NCBI RefSeq assembly: GCF_002775205.1
Contig: NC_036460.1
Location: forward strand, 2,300,056 to 2,364,055
Origin: Xiphophorus maculatus
Lineage: Eukaryota > Chordata > Actinopteri > Cyprinodontiformes > Poeciliidae
Length of the DNA: 64,000 nucleotides
Direction: 5' to 3'
Shown in pieces: positions 20,639 through 32,485 of the stretch. A program made the position numbers and the translations under genes. The stretch's first letter is position 1; the number at the start of each line of letters is the position of its first letter. Under the pieces are notes generated by a model. It was not told where the DNA came from. It searched no databases and saw only the letters and a list, made by a program, of their open reading frames with translations.

Positions 20639-20876
20639 AAATTACTCTCAGGTGGACTCTATTTAATAATTAGAAACTTGATTTTATTGACGGTTAACAG
20701 AATAAAGGGTTCTGCATTCCACATTTTTAAATTTTTTTCTTTGTGAAAACCATAAAAGCTATGAAGTCTTTGTCCGTCATTTTAGTTCTGAATCGCTTTT
20801 TGTTGGTCTGTTGTGTAAATATTCCAATAAAATACATTGAAGTTTGTGGTTGAATTCTTTGGCAAGGCACTGTGTA

Positions 20877-22685
20877 TCTGGAAAAGTGTCCAATTTAAAA
20901 GGTAATCAAACATTCCTGTAAAGCCAACGTGTTACTTTACCGTAACCTCATTGTGCTTTTGCACGGCCTGCTGTGTCTTTGAAGGTAGAGAAGCCGTTCT
21001 CTAGGTTTCTAGGTTTTGTGCAACACTCTGCACAAGATGCACTAACGCTCTTCTTTCCACAGGGCTCAGCAGAATCCTTGTACATCCTCACAAGTTAACT
21101 CTGAGGGTTTGGCCGCTCTGCTGCACATATATCTGCTGCGTCGCATTGATTGGAAACAAACCAGGATACTTTTGGCATTTTTATTAGATTTACAAGTTAG
21201 ATCTGCTGTTATTGCTGCTTCCTGACCCTTTAAAGTCAGCCAAAGCCTTTAGTCAGCTGACACATTTTCTCTGAGTGCATACTCACTGAGGCAGATGATT
21301 CGCCTCAGCTGTTCTAGATTTGGGTTAAGAATGAACAACTTTAAGGAATGATTCTGTCTTTTTTTTAGGTTGTTTCCTTTATAAACAACAAAACTGTTAG
21401 ACTGGTATTTCTGATTTCGCCAATGTGTTTTTAACATCTGTATGCCTTTTGTAAAAGGTTTCAATCCAGCAAAGACCTCATAGGACCTAAAACATTTTCT
21501 TCAGCTGTTATTTCTTTGGGAGCCAACATGTTGGTGCTAAAATCCTGTTTTCTTTTATCTTGGTAATTATCGTGGATTAAACTATGATAGAACAAGCTGT
21601 GTCTTTATGAGCGGCTGTCTGAAGATCCAGTTAAAAATAGCTAATTTCTGAAAGTCACAACTGATTCATCTCTTAAACTTTTGAGCATTTCTATTCCTGA
21701 ATGATTCAAAGGTCAGAAAGTTGCAACTATGTTGTTAAGTGAGTACATACACCAAAAATAACACTGTTCCAGCTCTTAAAGGGAGTTTTTTATTGTAAAC
21801 TTTTGCGTTCTTCTTATTTTTGGACTTTATAACAGCATAAACATCTGAAGATATTATTTGCATGCTAGTTGTTTGAAACCACTTGCACCCACTGGATAAC
21901 ATGCAAGTGCTTTTGGAAGTGACAGTTAAAGGGTATATAGAAAGGGTAAAGGAAAGTTCATCTTTCTACACTTCCTTCAATCCCAGGGTTTTTGGTAGTG
22001 AGTCAATCAACCAGTTATCAAAATTTCCATTTGCTGATGCATTTTCTGCCTATAAATGCCTAAACATACATGATGTTCTATGAATCACTTTCTTTGAAGG
22101 TTAGTAAAATCAGGTAAAGGTCCAGGACATATTCTCTGATGCCTAAGCAGTGACAATCAACATGTAAGACATCTGTGAATCCTGCAAATGGACAGTAGCT
22201 AGCTATCATATTATCTTCATGCAGGTGACAACATCGTTACTTTCAGAACATTCTTCTAAGTGAGCTCACCCATCCATCATGGAACAAATTGACTGAGTTG
22301 AGTCATCTCTCCCTCCCGTTGCTGACCAGTTGTTGCCTGTAAATGCCATCAATTTAAACCACTTATGCCTTTCTTGTCCATTATGGTCCAGCAGTTGCTT
22401 TGCAGTTTTGGTGTTTTCTGATAACAGTCAACAGAGTCACTCCTATGATGCAACTAGTGCATCCACCACTTAGTCCATCAGTGACCGACAGTTTTCAGAT
22501 GTTGTTTTCAGGCCGACGTCACTCGCTTGGAAAGAAACAAAGTAGGAACTAAAACAAGGGGCTGGTACCACTCTACCATTACCAATGGAAAACCCTTAGT
22601 CCCAAGTAAAACTGCGTTGAACCAGGCTGAGTGAAAAATGTTCAATTTGTTCAAACATGATTGGACCATCTTTACTCGAACTGCA
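20877..22685 (+). other. pak1 first intron, no recognised features
   Basis: Mixed single-copy-looking sequence. Open frames here are short and without motifs. No RNA gene or transposon end was seen. Confidence 0.4.
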
Positions 22686-23290
22686 GTCTAGGAGTGTTTT
22701 CACGCCTGGTAGACTCTGTTTGATTCGGGGCCAAAATGTAACAACATTTGTTACATTTTCACCTGGTGCGGTTCTCTTTCTCACTGCGCTGTGTCAAATG
22801 ACCCAAACCCTTTGAAAAAACTGTTCACCTCCTCACCTGTGGTGGCACTGCAACAAGAACCACTGAAGAAATGAACGACATGAAAACCTCCAAAGAAGAC
22901 ATTGAGGCAACTTCTTCCTCCATGGAATGTAAACAGAAATGGAGCAGCATCAGATTTGAGGAATTGTAGGATTTATCTTTTGTCTATTTCTCCCGCTCGC
23001 GCTACTGGGTCGTTAGTTTTGGTTGTATTTACCCAGAATGCCCTGTGCACTTCCTGCTTTGGAGCGGTTTCCAGTCCACTTGGTGTTCACATATGAACTG
23101 CACCAGAATTCATTTAAACCAAACCGAATCCTAGGTTTTTATATGGACCACTGTTAGGTATTTTGAAAGTGTGATTACCTGTTCACACTTCCCCAGATAA
23201 GCTGAACTTTCCAAGCAAACAGACTGGAGTTCGACTAAAATGGATCAAGCAGGGCTGCTGTATGAATCTAAATCTAAAATTAACTTTTCA
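22686..23290. mobile_element. Miniature DNA transposon family C, copy 2 (inverted)
   Basis: Same family as 19977-20638 in reverse: GTGTTTTCACGCCTGGTAGAC, CAACATTTGTTACATTTTC, CTTCCTGCTTTGGAGCGG, then AGACTGGAGTTCGACTAAAA near the other end. Non-coding. Confidence 0.72.
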
Positions 23291-25440
23291 AATCACACAG
23301 GAAATGGAAAAAGTTGGCCAAAACGCCTCGACAATAATAAAGTCAAAACATCTACTTTGATAACCCATTGAACTTTTTTTCTCATACAATCATTTCATTC
23401 CATTCTTACTTAATAAACAATGTGAAAGTTATAGATTTTGTCTGCATTTAAGGCTGGAGTCAAATGTTTTTAGAACCTGGATAATTTTTATTGCAGAACC
23501 TTATAGCTGAAAGACGGTGCAGTATACCAGCACACGCTTCAGACCTATAATCTGTACATGTAACCAGTGCTGGTTATCCTGTAGCTCCTATCAGCTTTAC
23601 AGTATTTTCAAACAAGCGAACATCAAGGACAAAACCTCTAAAACCGACCAATGAGAGAATCCGTACTTCAGGAACATGCTACCCGGAGCGCGGGGTTATG
23701 GCTTAGGGCTGATATCGGCCCGGTTGTTGCCATGGATATCTGGGTGTGGTGAAAGGAGTGTTTTATTGTCCCATGTGAGGCATGAGGCCACACAGTTGTC
23801 GCTCTGACACGGCGGCGGCAGCATGAGGGAGGGCTTAACGACCCATTTGTCTCCTGCTGCTGTGACTTGGTGTCTCCAGGAGACAGCAGACTGTTGTCAG
23901 AGCTTGTATGTGTTAGCACTTCACGATTCTGCTCCACCTCACCTGTCATTGAAGATATTTTTAACAGTTTGGACCCTAACGAGCCGCTTATTGCAAGGTA
24001 TGAACCAGAACAGAAGAATTTTGTTCAGTTCCTGGTATTTATAATCTCCTAATCTCTCAAGATGAAGGCAGGTTTGTTGCTGCTGAGCGAAAGGAGAATG
24101 GTTATCATCTGTTTCCAGTCTTGTGATATTTTTTTTTTCTCCCCCCAAATGCCAAGAAAGCCACAAAAACGGTGAACAAGCATATTTCTCTGCATGTGTA
24201 GCTATTCTTCTACATGCAGTCTGTTTTATATTACTCATCAGCTTGCTCTGGTTTTTAAGATGAACATTTCAAAACATAATTAGATTTTAAGTGCAGAATC
24301 ATTTCCACAACTAATACTGACACAATGCTGTAATTACCACTGATATTCCCTTCTGCTGCGCTCACTTTCAGACCAACATAAATAGCAGGATTGGCTGTGC
24401 AGCAGCAAAAAGCCAGCAGCTGAATAATACATAGACTGTCTGCTTGGAAGGCTGCTGGCACGGCGGCTAGACCAACCCCAGCACCAAACTACAAGCTTTC
24501 TGCTCATTTTCCCCCCATGAAGCCGCTGGACCACATGAGTACAGGTGAACGTTTTGATCCGGGATCAGTTCTTTTTCCCCACTTGAAGTAAATCCACTGC
24601 ACTGATGAGAAAGCGGATAAACAGCCAGGTTGGGTTGGGTGTGTAAGTTGGAAATAAATGGTTTGATTCTGCGGTGGGCGTGTTTATCATGCGGATACAT
24701 TCTGCATGAAAAGCAGAACTTTAATTCAGTTTCATTAAACTGAAAATAGATGGAGGCCCTTTATTTGTTATCTAGAGGGGCGCCATATGATCTTGTTTAC
24801 AGTAAAACCAGTGGATTTCTTGACACCACTGAAAACAATTATGTTGCTAAAAACCGAAACACTGCCAGGCATTAACTTTGATGGAGATTTTCCATGTGAC
24901 GGATGAAAAAAAGTGAACAAAGTTACTGATCAATAGGAAGTGTGCACAAGCTTTTGCTTTTTACAGCTATTTTCATGTTACATATTTTTGGTGTTGGAAA
25001 AAAATAAACAAGATTGTTCTTGTTGTTAAACAAGATTTTTAGTTTTGCACGTTTGAGTTCTTAAAAAAAACAACTTTTTAACATCTTGTAAAACTAATGC
25101 TCTGATGAGACACGAGTTTTTCATGTGTTTATTTAAGCATTTTTATTTACACCTGGCAGCTGATTTCAGACTGGCTTTTTATTGGACAAAATTGGCTTAC
25201 ATTTTTTATTTATTTATTTTATTTTATGTTTTCTGACAGACTAAACATATTGTGATTCTTGTATACATTTATATATAAATACATTTGTTAAGAACAATAA
25301 TTTAAAAATTATTTTGAAGTTACATATTTGGCCAAATCCATTTTTTAAAAAAAGCTGAAAATGTGGAATATTGACTGTAATATTGTTTCTGAGTTATTTA
25401 AAAATATATATCATGATTTAATTCTTTGGACATATGGCCG
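23291..25440 (+). other. pak1 first intron, no recognised features
   Basis: Region around 23660-24060 is less AT-rich and has two overlapping + strand frames, but neither resembles a known protein. Nothing else is supported. Confidence 0.4.
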
Positions 25441-25890
25441 CCACCCTTCGCTGGAACTAATGATTATTTTAGCAATTGATCACTGTATCAGTTAATTGAA
25501 CTAAAAAATTGGCACATTTTTATTGGCACATTTTTTATTTAGCCACTTAAGTTTATTTAATAAAGTATTAAAAATACATAAAAAGATGCAGTAAACAAAT
25601 CATTAAATACTTTTTTGAATAGGAAAATAAAATTTGATTGCATAAAATGTAACATATTTAATTTGTAGCAAAAGATTAACCTGCAGCTAAATAAATATTT
25701 CTATTTATTTAGAAACTTTCTGCTTGATTTAACATTATTACAGTGTATGACTGCTCAGTTAATTTTTCTATTAACTGATTAATAATTAGACAGCAAAAGG
25801 TGATTTTTTTTTGCATAATTTGAACCAGGTGAAACTAAAACTATGACATTTGAGTTCTGGGTAAAACATATTTACAGACAAGGCTGTTTT
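25441..25890. repeat. AT-rich dispersed repeat family A, copy 2 (inverted)
   Basis: Shows the family A blocks in reverse complement: GAACTAATGATTATTTTAGC, ATTTGAACCAGGTGAAACTA, GAGTTCTGGGTAAAACAT. Compare 10365-10990. Confidence 0.6.
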
Positions 25891-26809
25891 CTTCTTGACC
25901 TCAGATGCGAAATGTCTATATTTTTTGTACAATTTTGGCTTGATTACTGCTCTGTCTGTGTTATTCAGCCATGTTGACATCACAGAGCCAGACCGGTATT
26001 TAATAATTTAGGTTTTAAAGATGGTGGAGTCGTCTGCCTGAGTTTCTGTTGCGCCAGAATTCCTGTTGCTTCTCTGTCAAATTCAGAACATTGGCCGTCA
26101 AATTTCTAAATCAAATTTTTGTATAATTTAACATTTTTAAACAGAACCTGTTGGATGAGACTTGAATAATAAATGTATAGGAATGCAGAGCCGAGGCATA
26201 AAGAGGGTTTAGCTTTTTGTCACGCCCTCCTTCATCAGCCAGCTGTTTAAAGCTGAATTTCTCACTGCTGATGTATCTCATTCACACCCTGCTGCCTTGC
26301 ATCCCTCACAGATGTGCTGTAATTCTTTTTTCTGCTTTATGCATTTCATCATCACATGACTTCATACTGTAAATGTTTTTTGTTTTTTTTTGTGAGATAA
26401 TGTAATCTGCAGAGAGAGCAACACGACCCTGTCCAGAGAAAACCACAGATTAGCCAATTAAAGCACACAAGGTGAACGAGTTCATACCCAATCTGTGTAT
26501 TCATCTAAACTCATGACTCCCACTGCTGTAAAAACAACGGTTCATTTCAAGAGTTCATCCAGTCTGTCATAGACTGCACACATTATCTTCAGCCAGTGTA
26601 ATAATTATTGATATCGATGCGTTTAAAGGCGATCAGATTACAGGGTTCAGTTGCACTTAAGCTAATAAAAAATGTAGAAATTTTCATACCAACAGGTTGT
26701 ATGTATGTCAGTTGCTAATAGGTAGGAGTTTTAAATGTTTGTTAAAGTAAAGCTCATCTAAATTGTTTTAAAAATATGTCTCATTGCAGTTTAGAAATAT
26801 AAATACTGT

Positions 26810-27165
26810 CATGAAGTGGGGGTGAAGATGGTGAGGATAAAGCGGAGGACCCAGGTGGTTGAGTGGCGATGATGGGTTAATGATGAAAAAAGGACAAACA
26901 TCCAGGCAGCACAGAGGAGCTAAAGCTAGGAGCTAGTCTCTAGTAGCAACTGGTAAACAGTAATCAACCGACAGCAGACACTAGACAGCTTAGACAAGGA
27001 CCTGACAGAGAACAAGAAACAGAGGTGGGTATAAATACACAGGGGGTAATAAAGGAAACTAGACACAGCTGGGATCAATCAAGGGTAGACAGGGCAACAC
27101 CAAAACTAAACTGACACAGAAACCTAAATAAACACACAGAAAAACTCAAATCCTTACAAATACCC
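26810..27165. mobile_element. LTR-retroelement-like non-coding fragment
   Basis: Purine-rich block with GGACCCAGGTGGTTGAGTGG, repeated AGACACAG/GACAGAG units and AAACTAAACTGACACAGAAA, ending AACTCAAATCCTTACAAATA. It resembles the end region of a common fish LTR-type repeat. No coding part. Family not certain. Confidence 0.4.
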
Positions 27166-29732
27166 TCAAAGCCCATAAATAAGATTCATCTGACTTTATT
27201 TTAAACGCCTCCCTGATAGTTTAACATTGAGTCTTCCTCCATCAGTAATAGCATCTACAATGAAGAGTGGTGAGAGCTTACAAAAGATCCGGTCAAGCTG
27301 AAAACCATACTATTCCTAATTTCTCATAGTAATGTTTTTGTAATGAAGAAATACAAACCGGACCCTCTGTGTGTTTCTGGTTTGACAGTAAATTGGACAC
27401 ACAAGGGATATGTGCAAACAACAGCGATGGACGACCGGGAGTTAATTTTTGCTTTGAAACACAATCTGATGTGACGCCAGAAAAAACTATGGTTGTGATA
27501 AAAGGAGTTAGGGTACCAAGGCTAAATAACTCCTTTTGGTAAGGCAAAGATATTAAAGCCTAAAATATCATCTCAATGCTAACTATATAGCCGCAGCACA
27601 GATGTCTCCAATGCTAATGTTAGCATCCACCTTTCTACAGAAGTTCCATGGATAATCTGGGATTCCTAAAACACTGGAAAGATGAGCGGATATAATGACA
27701 TTTTGCGCCAGGGGCTGAAAAGGGAGTTTAATTTGAAAATGCTGGTTATTTTGTACCCAAGCTCCTGAGTTCCTTTGGAACTTGTGATTGACCTAATGAA
27801 TTTTGGTGTATTACAAACAGCAATATTTTAGTTTATAGGAAAATACAGCATGTTCAGCTAATCCTGAAACTTTCTTGCTATGTTTAGCGTCAGTTCAGAA
27901 AAAAAAAAAACAGCATTGGAAAATCGGAATCGGCAGGCCAGGCTTTTTAAAGATTGCTAATTGGCCAGAAAACTGCCATCAGTGCGCTCCTATTATTTTA
28001 ACTATATGGTTTTTGATTAAAATGCGCTTAATTGCAACTAATTACAGACCCGGCAATTGATTAAAAATTTTCATTAAGTTTCACCACTACTTAAATAGTT
28101 TTAACTCTGAAGCCAGCCGGTTGATGAGTGGCTGTACTTCGTCATCCACTGCAGGGCTGAAACTGATGGTGATGAAGCAGAAACCTCCCCTTTGAACAAG
28201 GACATTCCCCAGATCCTGACCCGGTCAGCATGTAGCAGCTGCCTGTTGTAGTGCCTGGGTGGGGAGGATGCAGGAAAGACAACCTTTTGTTTTGACTCTT
28301 AAGGAGCTTTTCAGATCCGCCACGGTCCAGCCGCATTCAGCCGGGTCGTTCGGGTCATGGATGGTGTAGCGCAGTCTTAATCCTGTCTGATGGAACCCTA
28401 TAAAGCTTCTGGATTTATTACTACCTCTCCAGACCCGGTTACTACAGCCACAGTTCACTTGGCCAGAACCGCCGTTCTTCCAACAGTTTCAGCCCATTAA
28501 TCTGATTCTAATCAGCTGCTTTTCTTTTTACGCACTGTGGGAGATCAGTCTGTGTCTCTGGTTGGATTCCCACACTTGTTCCTGGCTCTCGTCCAATCAG
28601 GAGACTCCTTAGCTCACAAAACTGGCTTCTGTCTGTCTGTCTGTAAAACTTAATGCAGGTTACAGTCAGACATTTTGTTTTTAAACCAGTTTTACAGCAA
28701 TGTGCACAGCCACTTAACTCGATCAGTCTTTATAATAATCTGAAGGTGCTATAAAAGTACTTTTACCAGCAGATTGCTCTTTGTTACTGGTGCTGATATG
28801 ATCCAACCTTTGGTCAGAACTTGGAGCAGAAGCAGCGCTTTCTTTCCAGTGACTGTGGATTCTGAGGAGTGGCGGTCTTGGGTTTGGAGCAGCATGTTGT
28901 CTCTTACTTTATCAGTTCAGCTTTCTGTTGATTCAGAACATTAAGTTAAACCAGTTAAATACATGACATTATGATGCTGTCTGTTTTTAGCAACGTAAAT
29001 GTTGCTTTGACCGGCCGATCAGCAGATTGATGGAAACATAAAGTGGATGGAGCCGTAAAGTTTGGGTCCAGGTTCGGCTGAGTCGAGCAGAATAACGGTG
29101 TGTGTCAGATTTACTCACTGGTTGTTTTCTGGGTTTCATGGAGGGGGAGTTCCAGCATTCTGTACTCTGATATTTTCAAATACCAACATCATGATATCAC
29201 TTGTACAGATACCACCCAGCACAAACCTTTCCAAGTATCCCAACACTGCAAGGCAGATGGTCTCTTCCTCTTTCCCATTTTTCTCCTCCTCTATTTTGTT
29301 TTCTTTTCACAGCCTCCTCTGTTCTCTGCTTTTTCTTTCCATGTATTTCCCCTAATCACTGCTCTGTCTGTATTCCTGCTGCTTTTCAACAATAACTTCT
29401 GTCTATTTTTTTATTGAAATGTCTCTCTTCACTTCTTAAGACTTGTTTTTGTTGTGTATTTGTTTTATTCTGTGCGTAGAGGAACTGTATAAATACTCCA
29501 TATCACAATGAAACATGGGAAGTCTCTTTTTCTGATTATTCTCCTCTTAATGATCAAATATGTGAGGTTTATTACCAGTCGATCCGATACAGGAAAACAG
29601 CTGAGTTGACTTAAAATGTTTCTTTTTTTAAATTAATTTAATAACTCTGAACTCGTACAGCACACTTAAATATACCAACAGCTTCACAAGCTTGGCCAAA
29701 CATGTAAAACCAACACAACTTTAATTTGTTAA
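27166..29732 (+). other. pak1 first intron, no recognised features
   Basis: Contains a pyrimidine-rich stretch at 29255-29410 that yields overlapping open frames with no motif. No gene supported. Confidence 0.4.
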
Positions 29733-29940
29733 GTCAATCAAGTTTATTTGTGTAGCACATTTCATCAACACGGCAGTTCAAAGTGCTTTACATCTTTAAA
29801 AAAAAAAGTAAAAATCACAAACATTTGTTAAATATTACTTATGGTTACGTATTTTTATTTATTAATTTTTAACACCTTGGGTGGAGTAACTTGTCAACAA
29901 ATAATCAATTTCCCTTTGGGGTCAATAAAGTATTCTATAT
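29733..29940. repeat. Fish repeat fragment plus L2-type 3' tail
   Basis: CAATCAAGTTTATTTGTGTA through CAAAGTGCTTTACATC (29733-29792) is a very common fish repeat block. It is followed at 29905-29935 by TTTCCCTTTGGGGTCAATAA, the usual 3' end of L2-type LINEs. Confidence 0.65.
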
Positions 29941-31180
29941 AGTCAGTAGATGTGAAAACCAGTAACAGACATTACATTTTATGAAGTGCTGTTATTAAAA
30001 TCATCACTAAACCTCAAATATGTTGGATAATGTCCCATTTATTCCAGTTCAAAAGCAACGTTAAGCAGGTTTTAGTCTTTATTTAAAGATTAAAAGTCAG
30101 TGCAGTTAGGAGTGTAACATCAAATGTAAAATAAATAAAAAATAAACTGACAAACAGGTTTACCACCTTGGTCAAACCTGTAAAAAATAAACTGCAACAA
30201 ACCTTTCAAATGGTTCAGAAAGTGGAATTATGAATCCTAAATATAATGTCAAATAAATAATAAAGTATGAAGCTGATCAGAGCACAAAGCGTAGAATTAG
30301 ACTGAATAGATAAGGCCTTATGGGTCCATCTAGAATGTTTTTCAGTATCGGGATCAATACAGATGTTCGTATCGGATTGGTGCGTCTCTGTTGTGCTGGA
30401 GAAATTTTCTAATTCTTTTACAAAAATTGTTATAAATTGTTTTGAATGGGGGGAAATGAATTTTGAATCAAATTGTGACGTAAAGATTCCCTCCGTTCTA
30501 TCTGAGATTTTTCTCTGCTCTGCCTCTCGGCGCAGGATCCGTCCTCCTCCTGTTGTCTTCCCTTAAGGCGATGCTTCATGCCGAGTTCTCAGCTTTAACA
30601 CAACGTCATCAACACCTTTCTTCCCTTAAGCACTTTTAAATATGACCAGCCAAGAATGTCAGCTTAACCTCTGCATGACCCTGTTAGTGCTTTATTACAC
30701 CATGACACATGAAGCCACGAAACAAACAATAATATGGATATAATAGACTAAGATAACTGTGTATTTGCAAAATGCCATTTTAATACAGAGTTAGCAGTCA
30801 GGTTGAATTGCATGTTACTCATGTCATCCAAGTACCTTTTCCAAGCAAAAGAGACAATATTCCACATTCTGTTGTGACTTTATCAGTTGTAAGCACCGCC
30901 TCATTTGTTTTTGCCGCTTCGCTTTAAATTTTTATCGGGATATGCGGTTAGAAAGCCGGGCAGATGGAGGTTTCAGTCGAGGTAATGAACATGGCCCATT
31001 GTGATCGATTTGGGGGGGAGCTTTGAAAAAATCTTGCTGCCATGGTTACGCATCATAGCAATTGTCTGAAAGTTAAACCAAAAAAAAAGAAAGTGATGGC
31101 AACAATCATTTAATCTACACAGCAAACAAACCAGAGGGAATAATTGTTCAGGCAACGCCTTTAAAAATGTATGTAGCCTT
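29941..31180 (+). other. pak1 first intron, no recognised features
   Basis: AT-rich with a moderately GC-rich patch near 30520-30600. No supported gene or repeat. Confidence 0.4.
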
Positions 31181-31184
31181 TATG

Positions 31185-31440
31185 TTATTAAAGCTACATT
31201 TTAATCAGTAATACTTTTATAACAAATTTATGTCAGTTCAGGATTTCTAGGTTAATGACAAGTTGTCATAACATTTTAAATAATGTCAACTTTGTATTAA
31301 GTGTTATGATTTACCGAATGACACTTTATGACAACAGTCATAAATATTCATGAAGACTTACTCATGTTCGTTACAGGTGTTATGTCATGTTTATGACGGT
31401 GTTATGACCGTCTTATTCACAACCCGTCAAATAAAGTTAC
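31185..31440. mobile_element. Miniature element family D (GTCATAA/TTATGAC repeats), copy 1
   Basis: Dense in short inverted words (GACAAGTTGTCATAAC, GAATGACACTTTATGAC, TTATGTCATGTTTATGAC) and ending CAAATAAAGTTACC, the inverse of the left end of the copy at 38088. Palindromic, non-coding. Confidence 0.65.
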
Positions 31441-32028
31441 CGAGAATATAGAAGTGAATAAGTTACCTTCTACATGCCAAAGCAGTTCCTTGCTGTTTCT
31501 TTTTGTATAACCAGTAGAAAACAGTTATAGCACCAGTTGTTTTTTTTTTTGTTTTTTTGTACCATATTTGAATCGCAAAACAAAAGCAGCAACATCGCTA
31601 GCCTTACAGGTGGCAGCATATTGTGTGAGCCAGTGGTGATTAGACTTTAAAAACACCTTAATAAGCCATAATCTAAAGCTGCTAAAGCAACCTTCTGTCT
31701 GTGTGTGTGTGTTTTCTCGCAGTAAGGTGTGAATGTGTGGACAGCTGCAGGGCCGCCACTCGCCTCCTGCCCTTCTGTTGACCCTCTTAAACATGCTCTG
31801 TACACACAAATGGTCTACACTTGCACAGCTTTGTTTGTTTGTTTATTTTGCTTTACTGTTTGGTGTTGGGTAGATTATCTTTTCTCCCTAACCTGCTGAC
31901 CTACTCAACACACCGACTTACTGTTGCTGTTTGTCTGGAAATCAGAAATGTAATACATGTACAAACTGATGTAGCTGCACCTCAAAGGGCTCTTTATGTT
32001 TTTAACTTGTGTCTGTGTTTCTTTGCAG

Positions 32029-32079
32029 GCTGCGGTTGAACCTGTCGGCTGAAGAGTGACTCGAACTCAACGTTATCAG
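32029..32079 (+). other. pak1: pak1 candidate non-coding exon 2
   Basis: 51-nt GC-richer block with an excellent acceptor (TTTCTTTGCAG) and donor (GTAAGTTT). It carries stops and no pak1 coding, so it would be 5' UTR between the exon ending at 18496 and the first coding exon at 51348. Supported by splice signals only. Confidence 0.55.
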
Positions 32080-32139
32080 GTAAGTTTAAAAGGAACTTAT
32101 TATGCAAAATTGTAGTATTTTTTTTACTTTTATTTGTCT

Positions 32140-32485
32140 CTAGTGCTTGTAAAACAGCTCAAGTGCTTAAAAAACACCCAGTTGTTTTTTGGCAATAAGT
32201 TAATGTTTATTGGTATCTGGAAAGCAATCACTGTGCCGTTACCTAGCATCCAAAGCTGAGCTCCAGCCCGGTTGGTCAGCTGAATGCACTGTACAATGGC
32301 TGCTGGAAAAGATTTTGTTGTTGACTTGTCATCCAGAAACCACTTGTTTCTGGATGACAACTTATTGCTGGTTGTGCAAGAGGCTCTACTAATGCTTTTC
32401 AAAGATGTACAGTTGTATAATTGTGCGAGTGTAAACATTGAGTTGGGGGTTGTGGCCGGTAGCAACTTATTTGGATAAAGCAATA
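32140..32485. repeat. Dispersed repeat family E, copy 1
   Basis: Shares CACTGTACAATGGCTGCTGG, GAGGCTCTACTAATGCTTTT and CATTGAGTTGGGGG blocks in the same order with 50690-51000. The two copies differ at 32347-32360, where this one carries an inverted duplicate. Confidence 0.75.
32326..32360. repeat. Perfect 14-bp inverted duplication, 7-nt loop
   Basis: 32326-32339 (TTGTCATCCAGAAA) is the reverse complement of 32347-32360; loop CCACTTG. The related repeat at 50.8 kb lacks the second arm. Confidence 0.88.

Larger units (their letters stand above)
19068..20876 (-). mobile_element. Tc1/mariner-like relic, antisense, with nested insertion
   Basis: Left end has a TTGCAAGGAATACTC block and then the long terminal repeat (about 19110-19200); right end has its inverted form (about 20795-20876, ending GGCAAGGCACTGTG). 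The antisense strand at 19626-19808 reads YLSDKVKIELF and HPDGGAIMLWE, decayed forms of Tc1 transposase blocks. Stops and losses make it non-functional. A different element is inserted at 19977-20638, after which the host element resumes (TAAATTACTCTCAGGTGGAC). It sits in pak1's first intron. Confidence 0.8.

Noticed and set aside
23823..24052. Overlapping frames in the pak1 intron
   Set aside because: Short, overlapping in different phases and without motif.
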